Positions 1 through 9,548 are shown, counted from the first letter of the stretch. The stretch: 64,000 nucleotides of DNA from Rhodoferax sp. (GCA_003133245.1 PKWM01000014.1:24919-88918), one strand, 5' to 3'. The notes: a model not told the origin generated them from the letters alone. A program made the numbers and translations.

Positions 1-656
1 AAGGCCAGATTTTGAAGTTCCCGGTAAGTCTGGTTCAAGCCCAGGCGGTGTGCGATCGGGGCGTAGATGTCGAGTGTTTCAGAAGCGATACGTGACCATT
101 TTTCGTGTGGCGTGTCAGCCAGGGTGCGCATATTGTGGGTTCGATCGGCCAATTTGATCAAAATGACCCGCACGTCCCTGGCCATCGCCAAAAGCATTTT
201 GCGAAACGATTCGGCCTGGCCCTCTTCACGGGTATTGAAATGCAGCTTGTCGAGCTTGGTCAGACCATCGACCAGTTCAGCCACCGGTGCGCCAAAGCGT
301 TCTACCAATTCAATCTTGGTGACGCTGCAGTCTTCCAGGGCATCATGCAGCAGGGCAGCCATCAGCGCCTGAGCATCAAGTTTCCATTCGGCGCAACGGG
401 CGGCAACCGCTATTGGATGGGTGATGAATGGTTCGCCGCTGTTGCGTAATTGTCCCAAATGGGCCTGATCGGCAAACCGATAAGCCAGGCGCACTTGCTC
501 CAGGTCAGACGCACCCAGGTAGTCGAGCTTGGCGGTCAGGCTGGCAAAACTGGCCGCAGTAGCGTTGGCCGCTGCTGCACTGGAGCTCGCAGGCGCTTTC
601 GCCTTCACAGCCGGTGCTGGGGTCTTTGGGGTGGATGATTTGAGTGTATTGCTCAC
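1..656 (-). CDS. spoT: Bifunctional (p)ppGpp synthetase/hydrolase, N-terminal part (cut by window edge)
   Basis: The reading frame enters from the left edge and starts at a GTG at 656 (MSNTLKSSTPKTP). The first 40 or so residues are an Ala/Ser/Lys-rich tail. After that comes the RelA/SpoT hydrolase HD domain, with PFITHP, the metal-binding AALLHDALED motif and LIKLADRTHNMRTL. Proteins of this family make and degrade the stringent-response alarmone (p)ppGpp. The intact HD motif argues for a SpoT/Rel-type bifunctional enzyme rather than hydrolase-dead RelA. Only about 218 codons are visible; the synthetase, TGS and ACT domains lie outside. It is the last visible gene of yicC-gmk-rpoZ-spoT, the usual proteobacterial order, but a terminator-like hairpin separates it from rpoZ. 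Confidence 0.95.
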   Translation of the reverse strand, partial: MSNTLKSSTPKTPAPAVKAKAPASSSAAAANATAASFASLTAKLDYLGASDLEQVRLAYRFADQAHLGQLRNSGEPFITHPIAVAARCAEWKLDAQALMAALLHDALEDCSVTKIELVERFGAPVAELVDGLTKLDKLHFNTREEGQAESFRKMLLAMARDVRVILIKLADRTHNMRTLADTPHEKWSRIASETLDIYAPIAHRLGLNQTYRELQNLA

Positions 657-699
657 CCTGCGAATATAGCGCGCCAATGGCAGTTTGAAGCAAACGCAT

Positions 700-726
700 A
701 AAAAAGCACCGTGAACGGTGCTTTTT
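700..726 (-). terminator. Terminator-like hairpin between rpoZ and spoT
   Basis: GCACCG (706-711) and CGGTGC (716-721) pair around a TGAA loop. Six A precede and five T follow on the plus strand, so the structure reads as an intrinsic terminator in both directions. On the minus strand it follows the rpoZ stop by about 24 nt and precedes the spoT start by about 44 nt, so it probably reduces read-through into spoT. Confidence 0.7.
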
Positions 727-745
727 GGACCCTATAAAGAAGCCG

Positions 746-949
746 TTAGAACGGTACTTTTTTAAGCATCTCCAGGCCAATTTTTCCTTCTGCAATTTCG
801 CGCAGGGCAGTGACGGCGGGTTTGTTTTTGCAATCGACCTTGGGCGTGTGGCCCTGGCTTAGCATGCGAGCACGGTAGGTTGCGGCCAATACCAGTTGAA
901 AGCGGTTGGGAATCTGCGTCAGGCAGTCTTCGACGGTAATACGGGCCAT
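746..949 (-). CDS. rpoZ: RNA polymerase omega subunit
   Basis: The 67-residue protein starts [17 protein letters not shown] and contains [12 protein letters not shown], the conserved core of the omega subunit. Omega binds the beta-prime subunit and helps RNA polymerase assemble; in Proteobacteria it also forms part of a ppGpp-binding site, which fits its place next to spoT. The length is short but normal for betaproteobacterial omega. It lies 30 bp downstream of gmk on the same strand and is followed by a terminator-like hairpin. Confidence 0.97.
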   Translation of the reverse strand: MARITVEDCLTQIPNRFQLVLAATYRARMLSQGHTPKVDCKNKPAVTALREIAEGKIGLEMLKKVPF

Positions 950-979
950 TAAATTCTCCGAAAGACCAAGGGGAATGCA

Positions 980-1600
980 CTAGGAAATGTGCAGAGCTTT
1001 GAAAGTTTCTGCTCTGGCGCGACGTTGCGCCGAGAACTTGAGTCGCTGGGCGTGAACGATTGCCTTAAGGTCAAAAAGCGCCCGGTCAAACAGCTCGTTG
1101 ATTATAACGAAGTCGAATTGATGCACCTGGGCGACCTCAGTGGCGGCATTTTTAAGGCGCACTTCAATGATCTCGGCTGAGTCTTCGCCACGGCGCTCCA
1201 ACCGAGAACGCAATTCATCCCAGCTCGGTGGCAATATGAATATGCTGACTGCGTTAAAAAAAATATGTTTGATCTGCAAAGCGCCTTGAAAATCGATTTC
1301 AAGGATGACATCGGAGCCTTGAGCCATGCGCTCTTCAATTATTTTTTTTGAAGTGCCGTAGCGGTGGTTGTGAACCACTGCCCATTCGACAAAAGCATCG
1401 GCCTGCACCATGGCGTCGAATTCTGGCTCGGAAACAAAAAAATACTCGCGCCCATGTTTTTCCTGCCCTCTGGGTGCGCGCGTGGTGTGTGAGATTGATG
1501 GCTGCACGTGTGAGTCAAGTTCAAGCAAGGCATTGACCAGGCTCGATTTGCCAGCGCCGCTGGGCGCTGCGACGACAAATAAATTTCCGGGATAGTCCAT
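980..1600 (-). CDS. gmk: Guanylate kinase
   Basis: The 206-residue cytosolic enzyme phosphorylates GMP to GDP with ATP. The P-loop is near the N-terminus ([18 protein letters not shown]). It is followed by the GMP-binding region [20 protein letters not shown] and by [13 protein letters not shown], and the length matches the family. The start is ATG at 1600. It lies 35 bp downstream of yicC and 30 bp upstream of rpoZ, so the three are likely co-transcribed. GMP kinase activity is linked to ppGpp metabolism through the GTP/GDP pool and spoT downstream. Confidence 0.98.
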   Translation of the reverse strand: MDYPGNLFVVAAPSGAGKSSLVNALLELDSHVQPSISHTTRAPRGQEKHGREYFFVSEPEFDAMVQADAFVEWAVVHNHRYGTSKKIIEERMAQGSDVILEIDFQGALQIKHIFFNAVSIFILPPSWDELRSRLERRGEDSAEIIEVRLKNAATEVAQVHQFDFVIINELFDRALFDLKAIVHAQRLKFSAQRRARAETFKALHIS

Positions 1601-1635
1601 AAAGAACGGCTGTTAAAGGAATTCACCAAGTTTGC

Positions 1636-2553
1636 TTATTCTATGTTCTGCACTTGCTCGCGCATCTGCTCGATCAGCACTTTCATGTCCACCGAAATAT
1701 GGGTCAACTCCAGTGCTGCTGATTTTGAACCCAGGGTGTTGGCTTCACGATGCAGTTCCTGAATCAAAAAATCGAGTCGTTTGCCAAGTTCGCCGCCATG
1801 CTTAATCAGGCGTTCAATCTCATCGAGGTGCGACTCGATGCGGGTGATTTCTTCGGCAACGTCAATGCGAATGGCAAAGGCGGTGGCCTCGGTCAGCGCC
1901 CGATCTTGTGCTGATTCTGGCAGCGTTGCACCCTCGGCGAGGGCCATGGCCTCTCGCCATCGGTCAAGGAAGCGTTGGCGTTGTAGCGCCACCAGTTGGG
2001 GCACGAGCGGGGTGGCCTGCGCGGCCAGGTCGCGCAGGCACCTAAGTCGCTCCAGCAGCATGGTGGCGAGCCGCTCGCCCTCGCGCTGCCGGGCTGACAG
2101 CAGTTCTTTCAAGGCTTGCCGGGCAAGTTCTGGAAGGTCTTGACTCCAGTCACGGCCAGGGATTTGTTCGCCGACTGCGAGTCCGATGACCTCGGCGACG
2201 CTCAGGACCCTGGCCTGCGGCAGCCAGACCTTAATGCTGTCTTGCAGCGCGTTGAGCCGCTGCAATAGCCGGGGTGTTGGATCGGGTACCGTGCTTTGGG
2301 CGTTGCTTTCAACGCTAACGCGTACTTCGACCTTGCCGCGTTTGAGTTGACCGATGATGAGTTCACGCAGTGCCGGCTCGAACTGGCGAAGCTCTTCGGG
2401 CAAACGAAACGACAGGTCTAAAAAGCGACTGTTGACGGAGCGGATTTCCAGCTCAAGGTGGCTGGCTGGCGTACCGGCGGCTTCGTGCTCCGAACTGGAA
2501 TTGGATGTGCTGTGCTGGATGCTGGCATAGCCGGTCATGCTGTAAACTGACAT
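1636..2553 (-). CDS. yicC: YicC family endoribonuclease-like protein
   Basis: The protein begins MSVYSMTGYAS, the hallmark YicC N-terminus, which places the start at ATG 2553; the frame stays open a further 22 codons upstream but without family similarity. The C-terminal DUF1732 part includes RIESHLDEIERLI, GKRLDFLIQELHREANTLGS and the end MREQVQNIE. The length of 305 residues is slightly more than usual because of a Ser/Glu-rich insert after residue 12. YicC proteins are reported to act in RNA decay as endoribonucleases. It heads the yicC-gmk-rpoZ-spoT run and is divergent from the kinase gene at 2628, with 74 bp between them. Confidence 0.93.
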   Translation of the reverse strand: MSVYSMTGYASIQHSTSNSSSEHEAAGTPASHLELEIRSVNSRFLDLSFRLPEELRQFEPALRELIIGQLKRGKVEVRVSVESNAQSTVPDPTPRLLQRLNALQDSIKVWLPQARVLSVAEVIGLAVGEQIPGRDWSQDLPELARQALKELLSARQREGERLATMLLERLRCLRDLAAQATPLVPQLVALQRQRFLDRWREAMALAEGATLPESAQDRALTEATAFAIRIDVAEEITRIESHLDEIERLIKHGGELGKRLDFLIQELHREANTLGSKSAALELTHISVDMKVLIEQMREQVQNIE

Positions 2554-2627
2554 TTGGACTCTTCGATCAAAGCAATGAGCCTGAGAATAAGCCGATTCAG
2601 GCAGACTCAGAGGAACCAATCAGTATT

Positions 2628-3635
2628 ATGTCAAAGGTCAGGCCCGCGCCTTTACCCCCAGACACCGTCATAGGTGGCTACCACATTGTCCGCAAGGTGG
2701 CTGCTGGCGGCTTTGGTGTGGTGTATTTGGCGCAAGATGCGCAAGGCCAGCAGGTGGCGATCAAGGAGTATCTGCCTTCGTCTCTGGTAGCGCGGTCAGC
2801 GGGCGAGTTGCTGCCTCAAATTGCCCCTGAGAAATTGTCTTTGTACCGGCTTGGTCTGAAGAGTTTCTTTGAAGAGGGCCGATCATTGGCCCAGATATCA
2901 CACCCCTCAGTGGTGAGTGTGATGAATTTCTTCCGGGAGAATGAAACCGTTTATATGGTGATGAATTATCTGGAAGGAGCTTCCCTGCAGGATTTCATCA
3001 TCACGGCACGGGATTTGAAGCAGCCCAAGGTGTTTCGGGAATCCACGATTCGCTCCCTGTTTGATGAAATCTTGCGTGGTTTGCGTATTGTTCATCAGCA
3101 CAAAATGCTGCATCTCGACATCAAGCCTGCCAATATATTCATCACGGATGACAACAAGGCCGTGTTGATTGACTTCGGCGCGGCGCGTGAAGTCTTGAGC
3201 AAAGAAGGCAATTTTGTTCGCCCGATGTACACCCCCGGTTTTGCCGCACCCGAGATGTACCGGCGCGACGCCGCCATGGGGCCATGGACTGATATTTATG
3301 CCATTGGCGCGTGCATCTATGCCTGTATGCAGGGCTACCCGCCCAACGATGCTCCGCAACGTCTTGAAAAAGACCGGGTTGCCATCGCCCTGGCGCGTTT
3401 GCGTGGCATTTATTCGGATAATCTGATCGAGGTGGTTGAGTGGTGCATGTCACTTGATCCACTGTCAAGGCCGCAGTCAGTGTTTGCCCTGCAAAAGGAG
3501 TTGAGCCGACCGGGAGCCCGCCGCTATACCAAGCTCACGGTCGGAGAAAAAGTTCGGCTGCAGCTTGACACGATGATTGCAGATACCAAAAAGACAATCC
3601 ACAAGACGCCCGATGTTGGCAAACAACTCAAATGA
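2628..3635 (+). CDS. Eukaryotic-like serine/threonine protein kinase
   Basis: The 335-residue soluble kinase has no obvious membrane segment. Visible motifs are the Gly-rich loop AAGGFG (25-30), VAIKEY with K46, the catalytic loop HLDIKPANIF with D164, DFGAAR with D182, and PGFAAPEM followed by WTDIYAIGACIY. The catalytic loop has HLD instead of HRD, so this is a non-RD kinase that may not need activation-loop phosphorylation. The start at ATG 2628 was chosen because similarity begins at MSKVRPAPLPPDTVIGGY; the frame is open upstream. Its stop overlaps the start of the PP2C phosphatase gene by 4 nt, so the two form a coupled kinase/phosphatase pair. The targets are unknown. Confidence 0.93.
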   Translation: MSKVRPAPLPPDTVIGGYHIVRKVAAGGFGVVYLAQDAQGQQVAIKEYLPSSLVARSAGELLPQIAPEKLSLYRLGLKSFFEEGRSLAQISHPSVVSVMNFFRENETVYMVMNYLEGASLQDFIITARDLKQPKVFRESTIRSLFDEILRGLRIVHQHKMLHLDIKPANIFITDDNKAVLIDFGAAREVLSKEGNFVRPMYTPGFAAPEMYRRDAAMGPWTDIYAIGACIYACMQGYPPNDAPQRLEKDRVAIALARLRGIYSDNLIEVVEWCMSLDPLSRPQSVFALQKELSRPGARRYTKLTVGEKVRLQLDTMIADTKKTIHKTPDVGKQLK

Positions 3636-4549
3636 AGTTTTCTATTTTTCAGGTCAGTCGCAAAGGTGGCCGCAAGGTCAACGAAGACCGGATGGGATAT
3701 TGCTACACGCGCAAATCCGGTATTTTTCTTCTGGCTGATGGCATGGGCGGGCATCCGCAGGGCGAGGTGGCGGCAGAGTTGGCTTTGCAAACTATTGCCG
3801 CGCTGTATCAAAAAGAGGCGAAGCCTGAAATTCCCGATGTTGGCGCATTTTTGAACACGGCGGTGATGCTGGCGCATCGCCAGATTCTGCATTATTCAAC
3901 TGAAAAAGGACTGCCCGACGCGCCTCGAACCACAATTGTTGCAGCCCTTGTGCAGGATGGCCGTGTCAGTTGGATTCATTGTGGCGATTCCAGATTTTAT
4001 TTGGTGCGTCAGGGCGAATTGCTGGTGCGCACCCGGGACCATTCTTTCCTCGAACAGCATCGCTCTGCTGGCGGCAGTGCTATAGCACCAGAGCGTCGCA
4101 TCAATCGCAATGTCTTGTTCACTTGTCTGGGTTCACCCATCAAGCCGGTTGTTGACGTCGGAGGACCGCTGGCACTGCAAATGGGCGACCGCCTGATGTT
4201 ATGTTCGGATGGCCTTTGGGGCAGTTTGAACGACGCAGATATTGTTTATCACCTGACCCATAAGCCGGTCCTGCAAGCGGTTCCTGATCTGGTGGAGAAA
4301 GCACTGCGTCAAGGTGGGAAAAACAGCGACAATGTGACCTGTATTGCGCTGGAGTGGGAAACCCCGGATGGGTTTGAATCAACGCTGGGAGGGGACTCTG
4401 CGTTCGCTGTCAGCGAGGGTGCTTTCGCATCAACTTTTCAGGCTGACGCAACAGGCGCTGCGTTGGGAGAGCTCGATGATGCCGCGATTGAGCGCTCTAT
4501 TGCGGAGATCAACGAGTCGATCCGTCGCATTGCGGCCAACAAGAGCTGA
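3632..4549 (+). CDS. PP2C-family serine/threonine phosphatase
   Basis: The 305-residue metal-dependent phosphatase has the canonical metal-ligand motifs: NEDRMGY near residue 17, LLADGMGGHPQGEVA, WIHCGDSRFYLV, LCSDGLWGSL and KNSDNVTCIALEW. The last 50 residues or so are an acidic/Ala-rich extension ending SIAEINESIRRIAANKS, not part of the PP2C fold. Its ATG overlaps the kinase stop (ATGA), implying translational coupling. By family logic it reverses phosphorylation by the upstream kinase. It is followed 61 bp later by rdgB on the same strand. The pairing resembles PknB/PstP-type modules, but without the membrane-anchored PASTA receptor. Confidence 0.93.
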   Translation: MKFSIFQVSRKGGRKVNEDRMGYCYTRKSGIFLLADGMGGHPQGEVAAELALQTIAALYQKEAKPEIPDVGAFLNTAVMLAHRQILHYSTEKGLPDAPRTTIVAALVQDGRVSWIHCGDSRFYLVRQGELLVRTRDHSFLEQHRSAGGSAIAPERRINRNVLFTCLGSPIKPVVDVGGPLALQMGDRLMLCSDGLWGSLNDADIVYHLTHKPVLQAVPDLVEKALRQGGKNSDNVTCIALEWETPDGFESTLGGDSAFAVSEGAFASTFQADATGAALGELDDAAIERSIAEINESIRRIAANKS

Positions 4550-4610
4550 TGCCGTCGGCTTCAATGAGTCACGATCCGTACGTGTTTTACGAAGGCCGGT
4601 GACCACTGTC

Positions 4611-5210
4611 ATGAAAATTATTCTGGCCTCCAATAACCAAGGCAAATTGGCAGAACTGCGCGCCATGTTGGCGCCGCTCGGACTTGAGTTGATTGCCCAG
4701 AGCGAACTCGGCATTGCAGAAGCGGCTGAACCGTTTCACACCTTTGTCGAAAATGCATTGACCAAGGCTCGCCACGCCGCCCGGCATAGCGGTTTGCCCG
4801 CTCTGGCCGATGATGCAGGCTTGTGCGTTGATGCCTTCGGTGGCCTGCCCGGAGTTGATACAGCCTATTACGCGACCCGGTTTGGTTATGCCAAAGGGGA
4901 TGACAACAATGTACGTGCCTTGCTGGAGCAAATGTGCGATGTTGACAATCGTCGCGCCGCGCTGGTGAGCACCTTGGTCGGAGTGCGTTCGGCTGAAGAT
5001 CCGGAGCCCTTGATCGCTGTCGGTCGTGTGGTGGGCGAAATTGCGCGCACGCCAGCTGGCAACAATGGATTTGGTTTTGATCCAGTGATGTACATCCCGG
5101 TGTTTGGTCAGACTTTTGCACAGTTGCCGGTCGAGGTGAAAAACGCCAACAGCCATCGTGGCCAGGCGGCGCGCGCCATGGTTGAACTGATACGTGAACG
5201 TTGGCTGTAG
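4611..5210 (+). CDS. rdgB: dITP/XTP pyrophosphatase (RdgB/HAM1)
   Basis: The protein starts MKIILASNNQGKLAEL and contains ALADDAGLCVDAFGGLPG, NNGFGFDPVMYIP and HRGQAARAMVEL, the signature of RdgB. It hydrolyses dITP, ITP and XTP to monophosphates and so keeps deaminated purines out of DNA and RNA. The 199-residue length is normal for the family. ATG 4611 was chosen because family similarity begins there although the frame is open from 4344. It lies in the usual betaproteobacterial order rdgB-hemW, with the start of hemW next to its stop. Confidence 0.97.
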   Translation: MKIILASNNQGKLAELRAMLAPLGLELIAQSELGIAEAAEPFHTFVENALTKARHAARHSGLPALADDAGLCVDAFGGLPGVDTAYYATRFGYAKGDDNNVRALLEQMCDVDNRRAALVSTLVGVRSAEDPEPLIAVGRVVGEIARTPAGNNGFGFDPVMYIPVFGQTFAQLPVEVKNANSHRGQAARAMVELIRERWL

Positions 5211-5215
5211 CTGCC

Positions 5216-6454
5216 GTGACTGACCAAGCTTGCGTTCCAACAGAGGCATCGGTAATTGCGCCGCATGATTTGCAATACTACCTGCGGCCCGGCGTACTCC
5301 AGTTGGCTGCTCTGCCGCCTTTGTCGCTCTATGTGCATTTGCCGTGGTGCCTCAAAAAGTGCCCGTATTGCGACTTCAACTCGCACGAAGTGCGTGCTGC
5401 CGAGATGCCTTGGCAGCGCTACCTGGATGCCTTGCTGGCCGATCTGGAGGCGGCCTTGCCGTTGATCTGGAACCGTACGGTGCACAGTATTTTCATTGGG
5501 GGTGGTACGCCCAGCCTGTTCTCGCCCGAGGCCATCGACCGCTTGCTGAGCGGCATTCGTTCCCGCCTGCGGTTGCGGCCCGATTGCGAGGTGACGCTGG
5601 AGGCCAATCCGGGGACTTTCGAGAAAGAACGCTTTAAGGCCTACCGCGGTGCCGGTGTTAACCGGTTGTCGGTGGGTGTGCAGAGCTTCAACGATGATTT
5701 TTTAAAAACCCTGGGGCGCGTGCATGACCGCGCGCAAGCGCTGGCAACCGTGGAAGAAGCGGTGCAGGCCTTTGATACTTTCAATCTCGACATCATGTAC
5801 GCATTGCCCGGGCAGACGCTGACCGACTTGAAACTGGACATGGCTACTGCGCTGGCGCTGGCACCACCGCACATTTCGATTTATCAACTGACGATTGAAC
5901 CCAACACCTACTTTGCCAAGTTTGTACCGCTGCTGCCCGGGGAAGATGAGGCCTACGATATGCTGGACCTCATTACCGACATGACCGGCGCGGCTGGCTT
6001 GAAGCGCTACGAAGTGTCTGCCTATGCGCGTGCTGGTCACCGTTGTTTTCACAACCTCAATTATTGGCAGTTTGGTGACTACCTGGGCTTGGGCGCAGGT
6101 GCCCACAGCAAACTTAGTTTTGCCCACCGGGTGGTGCGCCAAGTGCGTTTTCGCGAGCCCGGGCAATACATGAAAAACGCGTTGGCCGGGCATTGCCTGA
6201 CGCAAGAGGCACAAGTCAGTATTGCCGATCTGCCGTTTGAATTCATGCTCAACGCCTTGCGTTTGAAAGACGGGGTTGCCTTGCAGTTGTTTTATGAGCG
6301 CACCGGCTTAGGCTTGGCTTCGATCCAAAGAGCCTTGGACCAGGCTGAACGGCAAGGTTTGATCGAACGTGACTTGGGCCACGTCAAACCCAGTGCGCGC
6401 GGGTTTGATTTTTTGAACGACTTGCAGTCCTTGTTTTTGCCATCCCTGCCATGA
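5216..6454 (+). CDS. hemW: HemW-like radical SAM heme chaperone
   Basis: The radical SAM CxxxCxxC motif is in [19 protein letters not shown], with [10 protein letters not shown] and [19 protein letters not shown] following, as in HemW and HemN relatives. The extra cysteine of true HemN is absent, and the C-terminal HemN_C domain ([16 protein letters not shown]) is present. HemW binds heme and is proposed to deliver it to respiratory enzymes. The start is uncertain: GTG 5216 begins MTDQACVPT, while TTG 5201 in the same frame would overlap rdgB by 10 nt; neither has a convincing ribosome binding site. The gene is probably coupled to rdgB. Confidence 0.93.
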   Translation: MTDQACVPTEASVIAPHDLQYYLRPGVLQLAALPPLSLYVHLPWCLKKCPYCDFNSHEVRAAEMPWQRYLDALLADLEAALPLIWNRTVHSIFIGGGTPSLFSPEAIDRLLSGIRSRLRLRPDCEVTLEANPGTFEKERFKAYRGAGVNRLSVGVQSFNDDFLKTLGRVHDRAQALATVEEAVQAFDTFNLDIMYALPGQTLTDLKLDMATALALAPPHISIYQLTIEPNTYFAKFVPLLPGEDEAYDMLDLITDMTGAAGLKRYEVSAYARAGHRCFHNLNYWQFGDYLGLGAGAHSKLSFAHRVVRQVRFREPGQYMKNALAGHCLTQEAQVSIADLPFEFMLNALRLKDGVALQLFYERTGLGLASIQRALDQAERQGLIERDLGHVKPSARGFDFLNDLQSLFLPSLP

Positions 6455-6584
6455 TGGATTTCATCCCCGGATTTTCATGGCATCAACTTTTCGAGTCGTC
6501 CTGTACGAACCCGTACGTCGGCTGGCCACGCATAGGGTGCAGTCTAAAATGACCGCCCTTATGCCGATTTTAGAAGTGAGAAAA

Positions 6585-8510
6585 ATGGTTCAGATTACGC
6601 TTCCAGATGGTTCAAAACGAGATTTCCCCGTTCCGGTGACGGTGGCCGAAGTGGCTGCATCCATTGGAGCGGGTCTGGCCAAGGCGGCTTTGGCCGGCAA
6701 GATCGATGGCAAAGTGGTTGATACCAGTTACCAGATCACGGCCGACAGCCCGCTGGCCATCATCACGGCGAAGGATGCCGCTGGTTTGGAGCTTATTCGC
6801 CACTCGACCGCCCACTTGTTGGCCTATGCCGTCAAGGAGTTGTTCCCAGAAGCCCAGGTCACGATTGGCCCGGTGATCGAGAACGGTTTCTTTTATGACT
6901 TCTCGTATCAACGAGCGTTCACGCTGGAGGATATGGCGGCAATCGAGAGAAAAATGGTCGAGCTTGCCGCTAAAGACGAACCCGTGACCCGCCGGGTGCT
7001 GCCGCGCGACGAGGCGGTGGTCTATTTCAAGGGCTTGGGCGAGCACTACAAGGCGGAGATCATTGGCAGTATTCCCGCGGGTGAGGATGTATCGCTCTAC
7101 CGTGAAGGCAAGTTCGAGGACTTGTGTCGTGGGCCGCATGTGCCCAGCACCGGCAAACTCAAGTTTTTCAAGTTGATGAAACTCGCCGGGGCTTACTGGC
7201 GTGGCGACCATCACAATGAAATGCTGCAACGCATCTACGGCACCGCCTGGGCGACCAAGGATGAGCTACAGCAACACCTGAAGATGCTCGAAGAAGCCGA
7301 GAAGCGCGATCACCGCAAACTGGGACGTGAACTCGATTTGTTTCATGTGGATGACCATGCGCCGGGACTGGTGTTTTGGCATCCCAAGGGTTGGTCCTTG
7401 TGGCAGCAGGTTGAGCAATACATGCGCCAGGTCTATCGCGACAACGGCTACCAGGAAGTCAAAGGCCCGCAGATTCTCGATAAATCTTTGTGGGAGAAAA
7501 CCGGTCATTGGGACAAGTACCGCGAGAACATGTTTACCACCGAGTCGGAGAAACGTGAATATGCCCTGAAACCGATGAATTGCCCGGGCCACATCCTGAT
7601 CTTCAAACAAGGTGTCAAGAGTTATCGTGATCTGCCGCTGCGTTACGGCGAGTTCGGCCAATGTCACCGCAATGAGCCTTCGGGCAGCCTGCACGGTATC
7701 ATGCGCGTGCGCGGTTTCACGCAAGACGATGGCCACATTTTTTGCACTGAAGACCAGATTCTGCAAGAGTGCGTTAATTACACAATCCTGTTGCAAAAGG
7801 TTTATGCCGATTTTGGTTTCAAGAATATTATCTACAAGATTGCGACCCGTCCCGAAAAACGTATCGGTTCTGACGAAAGTTGGGACAAGGCTGAACAGGC
7901 ATTGATTACAAGTTTGCGGGCGTCGGGTTGCGAATTTGAAATTTCTGTAGGGGAGGGTGCGTTCTACGGCCCCAAGGTTGAATACACATTGAAGGATGCC
8001 ATTGGTCGACAGTGGCAGTGCGGAACGATGCAGGTCGATTTCTTCATGACTGAACGACTTGATGCCGAGTATGTGGGCGAAGATGGTGCGCGTCATCGTC
8101 CGGTGATGTTGCACCGCGCGATTGTGGGCAGTCTGGAGCGTTTTATCGGAATTTTGATTGAAGAAAGCGCCGGTGCGTTGCCAACTTGGCTGGCGCCGGT
8201 GCAGGTGGCAGTTCTCAATATCACCGATGCACAGGCCGATTATTGTCGTGAAATTGTCGAAAAGTTAAAGAAATCGCTGCCAAATCAAGAGCTTAGGGTG
8301 ATGACTGATCTGCGTAACGAGAAAATAACGTATAAAATACGTGAGCATTCAATGCGAAAGCTGCCCTACCTCCTTGTCGTTGGCGACAAGGAAAAAGCAG
8401 CAGGTACCGTTGCAGTGCGCGCCCGAGGTGGACAAGATCTCGGTGTGATGTCACTTGAAGCATTCGTGCAAATAATCTCCAGAGACATCACTCACAAGTC
8501 TGTTGTTTGA
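6585..8510 (+). CDS. thrS: Threonyl-tRNA synthetase
   Basis: The 641-residue class II synthetase starts [17 protein letters not shown] (TGS domain, 1-61). The editing domain follows with HSTAHLLA (HxxxH). The catalytic core has motif 2 in [19 protein letters not shown] and motif 3 in [16 protein letters not shown]; the anticodon-binding domain is C-terminal. It charges tRNA-Thr and clears mischarged Ser-tRNA-Thr. ATG 6585 is chosen over upstream in-frame starts by family alignment. It leads thrS-infC-rpmI-rplT-pheS-pheT. No operator mimicking the tRNA-Thr anticodon arm was recognised in its leader. Confidence 0.98.
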   Translation: MVQITLPDGSKRDFPVPVTVAEVAASIGAGLAKAALAGKIDGKVVDTSYQITADSPLAIITAKDAAGLELIRHSTAHLLAYAVKELFPEAQVTIGPVIENGFFYDFSYQRAFTLEDMAAIERKMVELAAKDEPVTRRVLPRDEAVVYFKGLGEHYKAEIIGSIPAGEDVSLYREGKFEDLCRGPHVPSTGKLKFFKLMKLAGAYWRGDHHNEMLQRIYGTAWATKDELQQHLKMLEEAEKRDHRKLGRELDLFHVDDHAPGLVFWHPKGWSLWQQVEQYMRQVYRDNGYQEVKGPQILDKSLWEKTGHWDKYRENMFTTESEKREYALKPMNCPGHILIFKQGVKSYRDLPLRYGEFGQCHRNEPSGSLHGIMRVRGFTQDDGHIFCTEDQILQECVNYTILLQKVYADFGFKNIIYKIATRPEKRIGSDESWDKAEQALITSLRASGCEFEISVGEGAFYGPKVEYTLKDAIGRQWQCGTMQVDFFMTERLDAEYVGEDGARHRPVMLHRAIVGSLERFIGILIEESAGALPTWLAPVQVAVLNITDAQADYCREIVEKLKKSLPNQELRVMTDLRNEKITYKIREHSMRKLPYLLVVGDKEKAAGTVAVRARGGQDLGVMSLEAFVQIISRDITHKSVV

Positions 8511-8585
8511 GCTTGTATCAAGCAGGATTGCAGTTTGTTTGCGTGTGCAAAACGGTTAGGGCTACATTTTGTGTGGCAGATTTTT

Positions 8586-8601
8586 GAAGGACTGAACCAT
8601 C
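8586..8601 (+). promoter_or_regulatory. Ribosome binding site and rare ATC start codon of infC
   Basis: GAAGGA (8586-8591) stands 7 nt before ATC at 8599-8601. Translation from this ATC reads [20 protein letters not shown], continuous with the IF3 N-domain, and no ATG, GTG or TTG in frame precedes the conserved LNREI segment. Start codons such as ATT or ATC in infC are known to be discriminated by IF3 itself and to provide autoregulation. Confidence 0.85.
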
Positions 8602-9198
8602 GCTACTGAATTTCGTGACCGCCGTCACCGCGAAGAACGCAAACATCGCCTGAACCGGGAAATCATGGCTCCGGAAGTGCGACTCTCTGGAGTTGAAAAC
8701 GAGCCGCTTGGGGTGCTTAGCCTGTCGGAAGCGCTGCGGATGGCGGGTGAGCTTGATGTTGATCTGGTTGAAATTTCTGCCACTGCTGTGCCGCCGGTCT
8801 GTCGTTTGATGGATTACGGCAAGTTCAAATACCAGGAGCAGAAGAAGGCAGCCGAGGCGAAGGCCAAACAAACGGTGATCGAGATCAAAGAGATCAAGTT
8901 CCGTCCTGGCACCGATGACGGTGACTACAACATCAAGATGCGCAATATCAAGCGTTTTTTGGCAGAAGGCGACAAGTGCAAGATTACTTTGCGCTTCAGG
9001 GGTCGGGAGATTACGCACCAGGAACTGGGCATGGCTTTGTTGAATCGCATCCGCAGTGAATTGGGTGATTTGATTTTGATTGAGCAGTTTCCCAAGCTCG
9101 AAGGGCGCCAGATGATCATGATGATTGCGCCTGGCAAGAAAAAAATTGCGGTCAAGCCGGTAGCAGAATCGGCACCGGCACTGGTAGTGACTGCGTAG
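8599..9198 (+). CDS. infC: Translation initiation factor IF-3 (ATC start)
   Basis: The 199-residue protein binds the 30S subunit, prevents 50S joining and proofreads start codons. The N-domain includes [15 protein letters not shown] and [25 protein letters not shown]; the C-domain includes [15 protein letters not shown] and [18 protein letters not shown]-terminal tail of about 15 residues ([15 protein letters not shown]) follows the core. The gene starts at ATC 8599 behind a good Shine-Dalgarno; using the first ATG (8665) would delete conserved N-domain sequence. It follows thrS by 88 bp and precedes rpmI. Confidence 0.97.
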   Translation: MATEFRDRRHREERKHRLNREIMAPEVRLSGVENEPLGVLSLSEALRMAGELDVDLVEISATAVPPVCRLMDYGKFKYQEQKKAAEAKAKQTVIEIKEIKFRPGTDDGDYNIKMRNIKRFLAEGDKCKITLRFRGREITHQELGMALLNRIRSELGDLILIEQFPKLEGRQMIMMIAPGKKKIAVKPVAESAPALVVTA

Positions 9199-9292
9199 AA
9201 GATTTTGGCGCATCGGTTTTGGTAACCGGTGTGCTGCAAAAAGTGGTGAGATAAAACTCACTACTTATACAAGTGGCTCGGGGCCAACAAGA

Positions 9293-9309
9293 CTGCAAAC
9301 CGTTTGCAG
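9293..9309 (+). promoter_or_regulatory. Near-perfect palindrome in the rpmI leader
   Basis: CTGCAAAC and GTTTGCAG (8-bp perfect arms around a single C) lie 36 nt before rpmI. A second hairpin, AGTGGTGAG paired with CTCACTACT around ATAAAA, lies just upstream at about 9242-9265. In other bacteria the leader of the infC-rpmI-rplT operon carries the L20 autoregulatory RNA; whether these dyads serve that role here is inference. Confidence 0.4.
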
Positions 9310-9344
9310 ACGCCTCACGAGCACAATGAAGAAGGAGCATGAAA

Positions 9345-9548
9345 ATGCCCAAAATGAAGACCAAGAGCGCGGCGAAGAAACGCTTCCGCGTCCGTCCCGG
9401 TGGCACCGTTAAACGCGGTCAAGCCTTCAAACGTCACATTCTGACCAAGAAGACCACCAAAAATAAACGCCAATTGCGTGGTGCAACAGCAGTGCATGCG
9501 ACCGATATGGGTCGCATGTCACAGATGCTGCCCGGCCGTGGTATTTAA
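9345..9548 (+). CDS. rpmI: 50S ribosomal protein L35
   Basis: The 67-residue basic protein [16 protein letters not shown] ends MLPGRGI and matches bacterial L35 throughout. Two in-frame ATGs exist, at 9339 and 9345; the second is preferred because AAGGAG (9332-9337) is 7 nt upstream and L35 normally begins MPKMKTKS. It is followed 25 bp later by rplT, with which it is always paired. Confidence 0.97.
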   Translation: MPKMKTKSAAKKRFRVRPGGTVKRGQAFKRHILTKKTTKNKRQLRGATAVHATDMGRMSQMLPGRGI

